DNA of 64,000 nucleotides from Rahnella aquatilis CIP 78.65 = ATCC 33071 (GTDB lineage: Bacteria > Pseudomonadota > Gammaproteobacteria > Enterobacterales > Enterobacteriaceae), in NCBI RefSeq assembly GCF_000241955.1, contig NC_016818.1:2790001-2854000 (forward strand), written 5' to 3'. Every line of letters begins with the position of its first letter. The first letter of the stretch is position 1. Under the pieces are notes generated by a model that saw nothing but the letters and a program-made list of their open reading frames with translations, ran no database searches and had not been told where the DNA came from. Of the stretch, positions 1 to 7,715 are shown piece by piece. The translations under genes were made by a program, and so were the position numbers.

Positions 1-1
1 G

Positions 2-313
2 TTCTCGGTGGTCTCGAAAGATATCTGGATCGCCGCGAACTACAAAGAATCGCAACTCGAACGCATGCGTCCGGGCAACAAGGTGGAAATCACCGTCGAT
101 GCCTTCCCGGACATCAAACTTCACGGCCACGTCGACAGTATCCAGCAAGGCTCCGGCTCACGCTTCTCGGCTTTCCCGGCCGAAAACGCCACCGGTAATT
201 ACGTGAAAATCGTTCAGCGCGTGCCGGTGAAAATCGTCATCGACAGCGGGCTGGATGAAAATCACCACCTGCCGCTGGGTCTGTCTGTTGAACCGACGGT
301 GACCGTCGAATGA
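2..313 (+). CDS. EmrA/HlyD-family membrane fusion protein, C-terminal part (5' truncated by window)
   Basis: Periplasmic adaptor of a tripartite efflux pump. The reading frame is open to the left edge, so only about the last 103 residues are visible. They carry the conserved tail of EmrA-type adaptors: the segment WIAANYKESQLERMRPG followed by the beta-barrel stretch with VEITVDAFPD and the closing VPVKIVIDSG. The stop overlaps the start of the EmrB-like gene by four bases (ATGA), which implies translational coupling. The adaptor would link the inner-membrane MFS pump to the outer-membrane lipoprotein encoded two genes on. Family assignment is firm; substrate is unknown. Confidence 0.85.
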   Translation, partial: FSVVSKDIWIAANYKESQLERMRPGNKVEITVDAFPDIKLHGHVDSIQQGSGSRFSAFPAENATGNYVKIVQRVPVKIVIDSGLDENHHLPLGLSVEPTVTVE

Positions 314-1878
314 ATGAAGATCGCAGCTACTGGAAACCCAAGGCCAATCCGTGGGCAGTTGCCGCCGTCGTAACCATTGCGGTGTTCATGGAAATCCTGG
401 ACACCACCATCGTTAACGTGGCGCTGCCGCACGTCGCCGGTTCGCTGTCTTCCAGTTATGACGAATCCACCTGGGTGCTGACCTCCTATCTGGTGGCGAA
501 CGGTATCGTGCTGCCGATTTCAGCGTTTCTCAGCCGCGTGATGGGCCGCAAAACCTACTTCCTGATCTGTATCGGCATGTTTACCGTCTGCTCCTTCCTG
601 TGTGGGGTCGCCACTGAACTGTGGCAGATGATCTTATTCCGCATCCTGCAGGGCTTTTTCGGTGGCGGTTTGCAACCGATCCAGCAATCGGTATTGCTGG
701 ATTATTTTAAACCGGAAGACCGTGGCAAGGCGTTTGGCCTTTCCTCAATTGCCATTATCGTCGCGCCGGTCGTCGGCCCGACGCTTGGCGGTTACATCAC
801 CGATAACTTCAGCTGGCGCTGGGTATTCCTGATTAACATTCCGGTCGGGATCATCGCCTTGCTGGCGATTTATCAGTTGCTGGAAGACCCGCCGTGGGAG
901 CGTAAAGCCACGGGTAAACTCAGCATTGATTACATCGGTATCGGGCTGATTGCGCTGGGGCTGGGTTGCTTACAGGTGATGATGGACCGTGGCGAGGATG
1001 ACGACTGGTTCCAGTCCGGCTTTATTGTCACCTTTGCCGTACTGGCGGTCACCGGGATTGTCGGCGCGGTTTACTGGCTGCTTTACGCCAAAAAGCCGGT
1101 GGTGGATCTGCGGTGTCTGAAGGATAAAAACTTTGCGGTCGCCGGTTTGCTGATGGCCGGTATGGCGATGATTCTGTACGGCAGTTCAGTGGTTATTCCG
1201 CAACTGGCGCAGCAGCAACTGGGTTACACCGCCACACTCTCGGGGCTGGTGATGTCGCCGGGTGCGGTGCTGATCGTGCTGTCGATCCCGCTGGTACTGA
1301 AGCTGATGCCCGTGGTGCAGACGCGTTACATCATTGCCTTTGGTTTCTTCCTGCTGGCGGCCTCATTTATCTATTCGGCGACGCTGACCCCTGATGTGGA
1401 TTTTGAAACGCTGGTGCTGTATCGCAGTGCGCAGTCGATAGGGCTCGGTTTTCTGTTTGTGCCACTGACCACCATCGCGTTCATTACGATCCCGCAAAAG
1501 ATGAATGCTGACGCTGCCGCGCTGTTTACCATGTTCCGTAACGTCGCAGGCTCGATCGGTATTTCGCTGGCGACAGCCGGTGTCACCGAGCGCACGCAGG
1601 CACACAGCGCACATATGTCGCACAACATGTCGCCGCTCAATGAACAGTTTAATCAGGCGGTGAGCAAAAGCGCTGAGGCGATCCGGGATTTTGCCCACGT
1701 CGTCGGCGACCCGATGCAACTGGCGACCGTGCGGCTGTATCAGGAAATGATTTCGCAATCGCGCATCCTGGCCTACATCGACGTATTCGGTTATTGCGCC
1801 ATCGTCGCCGTTATTTTGATCCCATTTTGTTTCCTGCTTTCGCCGGTTAAGAGCGAAGGCAATGCCGGAGCCCATTAA
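310..1878 (+). CDS. DHA2-family (EmrB/QacA-type) MFS drug efflux permease
   Basis: Inner-membrane proton-drug antiporter of 522 residues, the usual length for the 14-helix DHA2 family. Visible signatures are the TM1 motif LDTTIVNVALPHVAGSL near residues 30-45, the GGLQPIQQSVLLDYF region, and the TM5 antiporter motif PVVGPTLGGYI followed by WRWVFLINIPVGI near residues 155-180. It lies between a fusion protein (ATGA overlap) and an outer-membrane factor gene (17-base overlap), so the three form one EmrAB-TolC-like operon. The substrate cannot be read from sequence; homologues export hydrophobic uncouplers, fatty acids and antibiotics. Confidence 0.9.
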   Translation: MNEDRSYWKPKANPWAVAAVVTIAVFMEILDTTIVNVALPHVAGSLSSSYDESTWVLTSYLVANGIVLPISAFLSRVMGRKTYFLICIGMFTVCSFLCGVATELWQMILFRILQGFFGGGLQPIQQSVLLDYFKPEDRGKAFGLSSIAIIVAPVVGPTLGGYITDNFSWRWVFLINIPVGIIALLAIYQLLEDPPWERKATGKLSIDYIGIGLIALGLGCLQVMMDRGEDDDWFQSGFIVTFAVLAVTGIVGAVYWLLYAKKPVVDLRCLKDKNFAVAGLLMAGMAMILYGSSVVIPQLAQQQLGYTATLSGLVMSPGAVLIVLSIPLVLKLMPVVQTRYIIAFGFFLLAASFIYSATLTPDVDFETLVLYRSAQSIGLGFLFVPLTTIAFITIPQKMNADAAALFTMFRNVAGSIGISLATAGVTERTQAHSAHMSHNMSPLNEQFNQAVSKSAEAIRDFAHVVGDPMQLATVRLYQEMISQSRILAYIDVFGYCAIVAVILIPFCFLLSPVKSEGNAGAH

Positions 1879-3544
1879 GTTGAACAAGAAAAGCTCTACT
1901 CTGAGAAATCAGCCATCAGTGATGCCGTCCTGCTCCTCCCCCTGCGAAGGGGAAGGCCGGGTGGGGGTTTTATATACAGGCACCCGATTCCTGACACTCT
2001 CGACATTAACGCTGGTATTAGCCGCGTGCTCCGTTGGCCCGGACTACCAGAAACCCAACCCGGTGACGCCGACGGCGTATAACGATATGACGCAGCCGAA
2101 AGACAAAGACGGCGCATCTATTGCCCTGCCTTCGGAACCGAACCCGTTATGGTGGAAAGCGTTTAACGACCCGCAGCTCGACAGTCTGATCACCCGGGCG
2201 ATTGCCGGTAATATCTCCCTGCAACAGGCGGTACTGCGTATTGCCGGTGCCCGCGAACAGGTGAAACAGGCAGAAGGCGCCTGGCTGCCGTCGGTTCAGG
2301 GCAGCGCGAAAATGACACGCCAGCAGCTCGGACTGAAAGGCATTCTCGAATCCAGCGGCGCATCGCAGCAGCTTGACGATCTCGGGCCGCAAGCTTCCGG
2401 TGCTATCGGCGCGGCCACGCGACCGGTGAATTTGTATCAGGGCAATTTCGATGCCAGCTGGGAGCTGGATTTGTTCGGTGGTACGCGACGTCAGGTCGAA
2501 GCCGCCAATGCCCAGACGCAGTCGTCTGTTGAGCAACGCAACGATGCATTAGTGTCGCTGGAAGCCGAAGTTGCCCGCGCTTATCTGCAACTGCGTGGCG
2601 CACAAAGCGTGACGGCAGCAATCGAAACGCAAATCGACGTGGCGCAGCAAACCTTAGATCTGACGCAAAACCGTCAGCAAAACGGGTTGTCACCGCAGCT
2701 TGATGTCGAAAATGCCCGCGCACAGTTAGGTTCCCTGCGCGCCCAGTTGCCGCAATATCAGGCGCAGGAACGTCAGGCGATGAACGGGCTGGCAGTATTG
2801 CTCGGCCAGACACCTGGCTCGCTCGATGCTGAACTTTCCGCACCGAAACCGCTGCCTGCCCTGCCTGCGGCGGTGCCGGTCGGTGTGCCTTCACAGCTGG
2901 CGCGTCGTCGTCCGGATGTGCGCAAAGCCGAGGCTGATCTTCACGCGGCAACCGCGAATATTGGTGTCTCCGTCGCGCAGATGTTCCCGAGTATTTCGCT
3001 CACCGGCCAGTTCGGTATGCGTAATACCGACACCCGTTATCTCGACAACTGGAGCAGCCATTTCTACTCATTTGGCCCGCAGATTTCCCTGCCGATTTTC
3101 CAGGGCGGACGTCTGGTCTCCAGCGTGCATCTCTCCCGCGCACAACAGGCTAACGCCGCCCTGAATTACCGCCAGACCGTGCTGACCGCACTTCAGGATG
3201 TTGATAACGCACTGGTCAGTTACCGTACGGATCAGGATCAGGTCAACGGGCTGGAGCAGACCACGGAGGCGCTACAGACTGCATTTGATCTCGCGAGCGA
3301 CAGCTACCGTCAGGGGCTTTCTACCTTTATCAACGTGCTTGATGCCCAGCGCCAGCTTGCACAGGCGCATCAGCAATCCGCCGAGGCGAAAGTGAAAACC
3401 AGTACCGATCTGGTCTCGCTGTATAAAGCGTTAGGCGGCGGCTGGGAGCCATACCAGAACGTAGAATTACCGACTTACACCGTGTTTGGCCCGGCGGCGA
3501 CCCCGGATGTGAAAGTACCCACCACATCCGGCGTGACACCGTAA
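1862..3544 (+). CDS. NodT-family outer-membrane efflux lipoprotein with an inserted repeat in its leader
   Basis: Outer-membrane channel of the efflux operon. The mature part begins at the lipobox LAAC near residue 57, followed by SVGPDYQKPNP, typical of RND/MFS outer-membrane factors (NodT, OprM). Two OEP repeats follow, with markers such as FDASWELDLFGG and RRPDVRKAEADL. The ATG at 1862 overlaps the MFS gene; an in-frame TTG at 1880, just past the MFS stop, is an alternative start. The leader is oddly long because a copy of the local GC-rich palindromic repeat (1932-1971) is translated in frame just upstream of the hydrophobic signal segment. Whether this leader still directs export is uncertain. 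Confidence 0.85.
   Translation: MPEPIKLNKKSSTLRNQPSVMPSCSSPCEGEGRVGVLYTGTRFLTLSTLTLVLAACSVGPDYQKPNPVTPTAYNDMTQPKDKDGASIALPSEPNPLWWKAFNDPQLDSLITRAIAGNISLQQAVLRIAGAREQVKQAEGAWLPSVQGSAKMTRQQLGLKGILESSGASQQLDDLGPQASGAIGAATRPVNLYQGNFDASWELDLFGGTRRQVEAANAQTQSSVEQRNDALVSLEAEVARAYLQLRGAQSVTAAIETQIDVAQQTLDLTQNRQQNGLSPQLDVENARAQLGSLRAQLPQYQAQERQAMNGLAVLLGQTPGSLDAELSAPKPLPALPAAVPVGVPSQLARRRPDVRKAEADLHAATANIGVSVAQMFPSISLTGQFGMRNTDTRYLDNWSSHFYSFGPQISLPIFQGGRLVSSVHLSRAQQANAALNYRQTVLTALQDVDNALVSYRTDQDQVNGLEQTTEALQTAFDLASDSYRQGLSTFINVLDAQRQLAQAHQQSAEAKVKTSTDLVSLYKALGGGWEPYQNVELPTYTVFGPAATPDVKVPTTSGVTP
1932..1971 (+). repeat. GC-rich palindromic repeat, copy A (inside a coding region)
   Basis: Contains the arm TCCTCCCCCT (1934-1943), loop GCGA (1944-1947), an imperfect complementary arm from 1948, and the tail ending GTGGGGGTTTT. 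The same arm-loop-arm-tail design recurs at 13373/14803 (split by an IS), 14882-14920 and 23907-23945. Unlike those intergenic copies, this one is translated as part of the NodT leader. Confidence 0.8.
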
Positions 3545-3579
3545 CTATCTTTACGCCAACCGGCTTTTGCTCCAACCCG

Positions 3580-4521
3580 TTAATGCGAAGAGATAAAATC
3601 AGAAGGCGTGACCGGGGCAGGCAATGAAAAATTCTGCCTCATGCGCGCCACTTCATTCAGCGGCGTCAGCCCGAATAAACGTTTAAATTCGCGGCTGAAC
3701 TGCGACACACTTTCATAGCCCACCTGCGCACTGGCCGCCGAGGCGGTCAGATTATTACGTAACATCAGTAACCTGGCCTGATGCAAACGGGTGGACTTGA
3801 GATACTGTATCGGCGACGTATCCGTGACGGTTTTAAAGTGACTGTGAAATGTCGGCAGGCTCATTCCCGCCTCTTTTGCCAGCGCAGCCACATCAAGATG
3901 CGAGTGGTATTCCGCGTGCAGTTTTCGCAGGGCTTTTACCACTTTGCCAAATTGCCCCTGCATGGTCAGTGCGCTGCGCAGCGTACCGCCCTGAGCACCG
4001 GTCAGCACGCGGTAATACAGCTCACGCATCATCGCCCTGCCCAGAACTTCTGCATCCAGCGGAGATGCCATCACCTGCAAAAATCGCAACACCGACGCCC
4101 GCATCGCGTCATCCATCAGGCTCGACACCATACTTTTCGGCGCGTCCACCTGCGGCGGGTTATAAGCATCCAGTTGCAACAGCAGTTCTGCTGCCAGACT
4201 GAAATCCAGCCGCATATAAATCGCCAGCATCGGTTCGCTGACGCTGGCGTCGGTTTCCATGGTAAAAGGCACCGGTACCGACACTGTCAGATAATGCTGC
4301 GCGTCATACAAATAGACATCATTGCCCAGATATCCGCGTTTTCTGCCCTGCACCACAATCACAATTCCCGGCTCATACAAAACCGGCGTCCGCAAAAGCG
4401 GTCGGTTGGAGCGTAGAAATCGCACATCAGCCAGCGCCGTGAGGTTGTAACCTTCATGGGGGGTAAGCTGGTCCAAAAGCGCGATCATTTGTTCAGTCAC
4501 TGTCAAAGCCGGAAACGTCAT
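3580..4521 (-). CDS. AraC-family transcriptional regulator (AraC_N type)
   Basis: DNA-binding activator of 313 residues. Residues about 25-175 look like the AraC_N cupin-type sensor domain (for example VLYEPGIVIVVQGRKRGYLG). Residues about 195-295 hold the two helix-turn-helix motifs: LDVAALAKEAGMSLPTFHSHFK, then AASAQVGYESVSQFSREFKRLFG. The gene is convergent with the efflux operon and divergent from the SDR gene at 4685, across about 160 bp. Activation of that SDR is the simplest role, as in other AraC_N/oxidoreductase pairs. The inducer is unknown. Confidence 0.85.
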   Translation of the reverse strand: MTFPALTVTEQMIALLDQLTPHEGYNLTALADVRFLRSNRPLLRTPVLYEPGIVIVVQGRKRGYLGNDVYLYDAQHYLTVSVPVPFTMETDASVSEPMLAIYMRLDFSLAAELLLQLDAYNPPQVDAPKSMVSSLMDDAMRASVLRFLQVMASPLDAEVLGRAMMRELYYRVLTGAQGGTLRSALTMQGQFGKVVKALRKLHAEYHSHLDVAALAKEAGMSLPTFHSHFKTVTDTSPIQYLKSTRLHQARLLMLRNNLTASAASAQVGYESVSQFSREFKRLFGLTPLNEVARMRQNFSLPAPVTPSDFISSH

Positions 4522-4684
4522 ATCAACCTGAAAATAGGCAGCGGAAAATGAATTCAGTGTCGCACTGCATACCCGCGGCGTCCAGACACCTCAGAGGAAC
4601 AGGCAAACATCAGAGAGGAACGGGGCTACGGTTCCAGGGCGGTACGCCCTATTCTGCAAGTCCGCTTTTTACCGAGGAGTTTGT

Positions 4685-5518
4685 ATGAGTCCGTCTAAAT
4701 TAATATTCATCACCGGCGTCAGCAGCGGGTTTGGCCGGGCGCTGGCAGAAGAAGCGTTGCAGGCCGGGCACCGTGTGGCCGGCACATTGCGTAATGCGCA
4801 AGCCTGTGCGGAATTTGATGCACTGGCCCCCGGCCGCAGTGTTGGCCGCGTGCTGGATGTCACTGATTTCGGGGCTATCGCCCCGCTGGTGGCCGCCGTG
4901 GAACAGGAAATCGGCGCCGTTGACGTGCTGGTCAACAATGCCGGTTACGGTCATGAAGGCATTATGGAAGAATCGCCGTTAAGCGAGGCGCTGCATCAGT
5001 TTGACGTCAATGTTTTTGGCGCGGTGGCGGTCATCAAAGCCTTCCTGCCCTATTTTCGTCAGCGCCGCAGTGGACATATTCTTAACATCACGTCGATGGG
5101 CGGCTTTATCACCCTGCCCGGCATCAGCTATTACTGCGGCAGTAAATTCGCCTTGCAGGGAATTTCTGAAACGCTGACTCAGGAACTCAAGCCGTTCAAT
5201 ATTGCCGTCACGGCCATTCAGCCCGGATCTTTCCGTACCGACTGGGCAGGACGTTCGATGGTGCGCTCGCCGCGCACCATCAGTGATTACGACGCCAGTT
5301 TCAACCCTGTGCGGGAAACGCGTGAAAAGCGCAGCGGGCATCAGCCGGGTGACCCGCAAAAAGCGGCGCAGGCGATTTTGCAACTGCTCGATGCCCCTGA
5401 ACCCCCTGCCTCATTGTTACTCGGCAGTGACGCGGTTAAATTCGTCCGGGAAAAGCTGCATCAAATGAACGCCGATATAGATGCGTGGGAAGATGTCAGC
5501 CGTTCCACCGACGGCTGA
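4685..5518 (+). CDS. Short-chain dehydrogenase/reductase
   Basis: Classical SDR of 277 residues, a soluble NAD(P)-dependent oxidoreductase. The cofactor motif TGVSSGFG (TGxxxGxG) lies at residues 10-17, NNAG near 86-89, the catalytic Ser in NITSMGG near 138-140, and the catalytic pair YYCGSK (YxxxK) near 152-156. A strong site, GAGGAG-like, precedes the ATG (accgaggagtttgt). It is divergent from the AraC_N regulator. The C-terminal half, with EKRSGHQPGDPQKAAQAIL, is typical of the 17-beta-hydroxysteroid-dehydrogenase-like SDR subgroup. The substrate cannot be assigned. Confidence 0.88.
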   Translation: MSPSKLIFITGVSSGFGRALAEEALQAGHRVAGTLRNAQACAEFDALAPGRSVGRVLDVTDFGAIAPLVAAVEQEIGAVDVLVNNAGYGHEGIMEESPLSEALHQFDVNVFGAVAVIKAFLPYFRQRRSGHILNITSMGGFITLPGISYYCGSKFALQGISETLTQELKPFNIAVTAIQPGSFRTDWAGRSMVRSPRTISDYDASFNPVRETREKRSGHQPGDPQKAAQAILQLLDAPEPPASLLLGSDAVKFVREKLHQMNADIDAWEDVSRSTDG

Positions 5519-5530
5519 AGCCGTTTTTTT
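5511..5530 (+). terminator. Rho-independent terminator of the SDR gene
   Basis: Perfect hairpin ACGGC-TGAA-GCCGT followed by a run of T. The SDR stop codon TGA lies inside the loop, so gene end and terminator overlap completely. Confidence 0.75.
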
Positions 5531-5604
5531 CTGAAACACTCTTTTAAGATCTCCGGTCAGCGCTTTTCCATCAGACTGCGCTATTCTGTTCAGACACTGA
5601 AATC

Positions 5605-5627
5605 ATCCTGCCTGCGGGCAGGATTTT
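5605..5627 (+). terminator. Hairpin with T-run in the corA leader (possible attenuator)
   Basis: A perfect 8-bp stem ATCCTGCC/GGCAGGAT closes a TGCG loop and is followed by TTTT. It sits only about 27 bp before the CorA start and after the SDR gene's own terminator, so it lies in the CorA 5' leader if the promoter is upstream. It may be a second SDR terminator or an attenuator. Confidence 0.5.
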
Positions 5628-5653
5628 CGTCTGAATAACAATCGGGTAAAACA

Positions 5654-6661
5654 ATGAACTCCATTTCCAACGAAGATAAAAAACCCAGCTGTGATTCAGT
5701 GATCAACAGCGTGGCCTACCGCGACGGTAAGCGATTGCAGGACGTGACGGTCGAAGACATCAGCGAAGTGCTGAAAGAACCCGATACCTTTGTCTGGCTG
5801 GGATTATGGCAGCCGGAAGATGCCTACATGCGCAGCATTCAGGAAGAATTTGGCCTGCATGATCTGGCGATCGAAGATGCGCTGACGGCACACCAGCGGC
5901 CTAAGATCGAGCAGTACGGCGAATCGCTGTTTATCGTTACGCACACTGCGCAGAAAGTGAATGAGACCATTGAGTACGGTGAAACTCACCTGTTTCTGGG
6001 TAAAAACTTTTTGATCACCGTGCGTCATGGTGCGTCATCCAGTTACAAAGAGATCCGTAAACACGCCGAAGAACGCCCGGAAATGATGAGTAAAGGGCCG
6101 GGTTATGCGCTGTATTGCGTGCTCGACTCCATCGTTGATCACTACCTGGAAATTCTGCACCAGTACACCGAAGACTTTGATGCCATCGAAAAAATGATGT
6201 TCCGGAACACCTTTAATCAACAGGCGGTGCAGCAGGTGTATAGCCTGCGGCGCGATCTGCTGTCACTGCGCAACGCCGCCGTGCCAATGGAAGATATCTG
6301 TAATCAGCTCAGCCATCATTATGAAGAACTGATGCCCAAAAGCCTGCGCGCCTATATCCGCGACGTACAGGACCACGCCAATCAGGTGATCCGCACCACT
6401 GACGATGTGCGCGAAATGCTGTCGAACGCCATGCATGTGAATCTGGCGCTGGTGTCGGTGCATCAGAACGAAGTGGTACAGCGGCTGGCGGGCTGGGGTG
6501 CGATCCTGGCGATCCCGACGGTGATTTTCAGCCTGTACGGCATGAACTTCAAAAACATGCCGGAGCTGGATGACTGGTGGGGATATCCGCTGACGCTGGG
6601 CGTCACTGTCGCCGGTTGTGTATGGTTATACTGGAAACTTAAAAAATCCGGCTGGCTGTGA
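5654..6661 (+). CDS. corA: CorA-family divalent cation channel
   Basis: Pentameric inner-membrane Mg2+ (also Co2+/Ni2+) channel of 335 residues. A large acidic cytoplasmic N-terminal domain rich in helices is followed by two C-terminal transmembrane helices. The signature loop YGMNF lies near residues 297-301, followed by KNMPELDDWWGYP as in E. coli CorA. The N terminus has about 20 extra residues relative to E. coli CorA. The gene stands alone between terminators. Because other GMN-family members such as ZntB share this fold, the exact ion preference is inferred. Confidence 0.82.
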   Translation: MNSISNEDKKPSCDSVINSVAYRDGKRLQDVTVEDISEVLKEPDTFVWLGLWQPEDAYMRSIQEEFGLHDLAIEDALTAHQRPKIEQYGESLFIVTHTAQKVNETIEYGETHLFLGKNFLITVRHGASSSYKEIRKHAEERPEMMSKGPGYALYCVLDSIVDHYLEILHQYTEDFDAIEKMMFRNTFNQQAVQQVYSLRRDLLSLRNAAVPMEDICNQLSHHYEELMPKSLRAYIRDVQDHANQVIRTTDDVREMLSNAMHVNLALVSVHQNEVVQRLAGWGAILAIPTVIFSLYGMNFKNMPELDDWWGYPLTLGVTVAGCVWLYWKLKKSGWL

Positions 6662-6697
6662 GTTAATTATTACCTGAAGCCACCCGTTAATTAACAT

Positions 6698-6732
6698 GCG
6701 AATAACAGAACCCGCTGTTATTCGCCTTCTTT
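6698..6732 (+). terminator. Rho-independent terminator downstream of corA
   Basis: Perfect 11-bp stem GCGAATAACAG/CTGTTATTCGC with a six-base loop, followed by the T-rich CTTCTTTAATT. Confidence 0.8.
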
Positions 6733-6838
6733 AATTATCCTGACAATTTTAATCCTGACTTATTCTGTTTGCCCTTTCCTCTTTGCCTTATTTCCTTATA
6801 TACTCAGTCGCATCTTCCTTACGGAAATAATATTCATT

Positions 6839-7258
6839 ATGTCAGTCCGTTTCGCGATTTCACAGTTTATGCATTCGCTGCGCTTGCCCGGCAAGCGGGT
6901 CAGTGTGTTGCTGTTCGCGTTATGCTGGCTGATTCTGAATGCCCAGCTGGCACTTGCCAGCCATCAGTGTGATATGCGCCCGCCGGTGGGAAGCACCGCC
7001 ATGGCGCACAATATCACCATGCAAATACCTGATTCTGCAGAACATATGCAGAGTCAGTCGGTATTGTGTGAGAAGCACTGCGCCCCTGAAAGAACCCCGT
7101 CTGACAGTGGCCAGGTGCCACTGGTCGCACTGCCGGTCCTTCCGGCATTAGCCATGATCACCGTCGATGCCAGCACAGCGGTCACTACCGCAGACTGGAT
7201 TGCGCCACCGGTCACATCGCCCCCCGCCGAAGTTCAGTTCTGCAGATACAGAGAATAG
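6839..7258 (+). CDS. Small exported protein at the head of the copper/silver efflux operon
   Basis: 139 residues with an uncleaved or cleavable hydrophobic signal (SVLLFALCWLILNAQLALA, residues about 22-40). The His/Met/Cys-containing segment that follows includes SHQCDMRPP, MQIP and LCEKHCAP. A proline-rich stretch near the end is preceded by a second weakly hydrophobic region (VALPVLPALAMI). I do not recognise a named family. Its position directly upstream of the CusF-like gene and its Cys-x-x-His-Cys motif suggest a periplasmic or membrane-anchored metal-binding accessory, but that is inference. Confidence 0.6.
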   Translation: MSVRFAISQFMHSLRLPGKRVSVLLFALCWLILNAQLALASHQCDMRPPVGSTAMAHNITMQIPDSAEHMQSQSVLCEKHCAPERTPSDSGQVPLVALPVLPALAMITVDASTAVTTADWIAPPVTSPPAEVQFCRYRE

Positions 7259-7359
7259 CGCCTGCTGTCCTGAGTGTTTTCCGCACTCAATATTAAATGA
7301 AATTGTTTTGCCAGATTAATGGCCAGTTTTTATCTAATGACAGTATTGGAGTATTTCCC

Positions 7360-7701
7360 ATGCGTGCAATTTTAAATGTATTTACCGCAAGTCTTTTCTT
7401 TATTTCAGCTTATTCTTTTGCCGATGCTATGCCGGTGAATACGGATCATGAACATATGACGATGCAGCAGAATGTGCCGCCATACGAATCCGAAGGCGTG
7501 ATCACGCAATGGCAATCTGACCGTGTCGGGATTTCCCATCACGCCATTGCGGCGCTGAAATGGCCGGCCATGACCATGAATTTCCGTCTGCCGCCGGAGA
7601 TCGCCGCCAACTCCCTGCCCGCCGGTACACCGGTCGCCTTTAGCTTTGTCAAAACTGAGTCTGCTTATCAGTTGCAGACACTGACGCCGCTGAAACGCTG
7701 A
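7360..7701 (+). CDS. cusF: CusF-like periplasmic copper/silver chaperone
   Basis: 113-residue protein with a signal peptide ending near SFADA, a short His/Met-rich linker (DHEHMTMQQN) and a CusF-type OB fold. All four CusF metal-site residues are visible in HHAIAALKWPAMTMNF: the His, the Trp that caps the site, and the two Met. The ATG at 7360 is preferred over an upstream in-frame ATG at 7297 because it follows TTGGAG at good spacing and begins a proper signal peptide. CusF hands Cu(I)/Ag(I) to the CusB adaptor. Gene order here is F-C-B-A rather than the C-F-B-A of E. coli. Confidence 0.88.
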   Translation: MRAILNVFTASLFFISAYSFADAMPVNTDHEHMTMQQNVPPYESEGVITQWQSDRVGISHHAIAALKWPAMTMNFRLPPEIAANSLPAGTPVAFSFVKTESAYQLQTLTPLKR

Positions 7702-7715
7702 CCGGGAGATTCACC

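Noticed and set aside
1363..1887. Long minus-strand frame opposite the EmrB-like gene
   Set aside because: Composition follows the opposite strand of a clear MFS gene, no family resemblance and no start signal.
3781..4416. Plus-strand frame of 211 codons over the AraC gene
   Set aside because: His- and Arg-rich antisense frame of a well supported regulator gene.
6660..6838. CusR or CueR operator
   Set aside because: No AAAATGACAA/TTGTCATTTT-type palindrome before the cus genes; only weak CCTGAC repeats.
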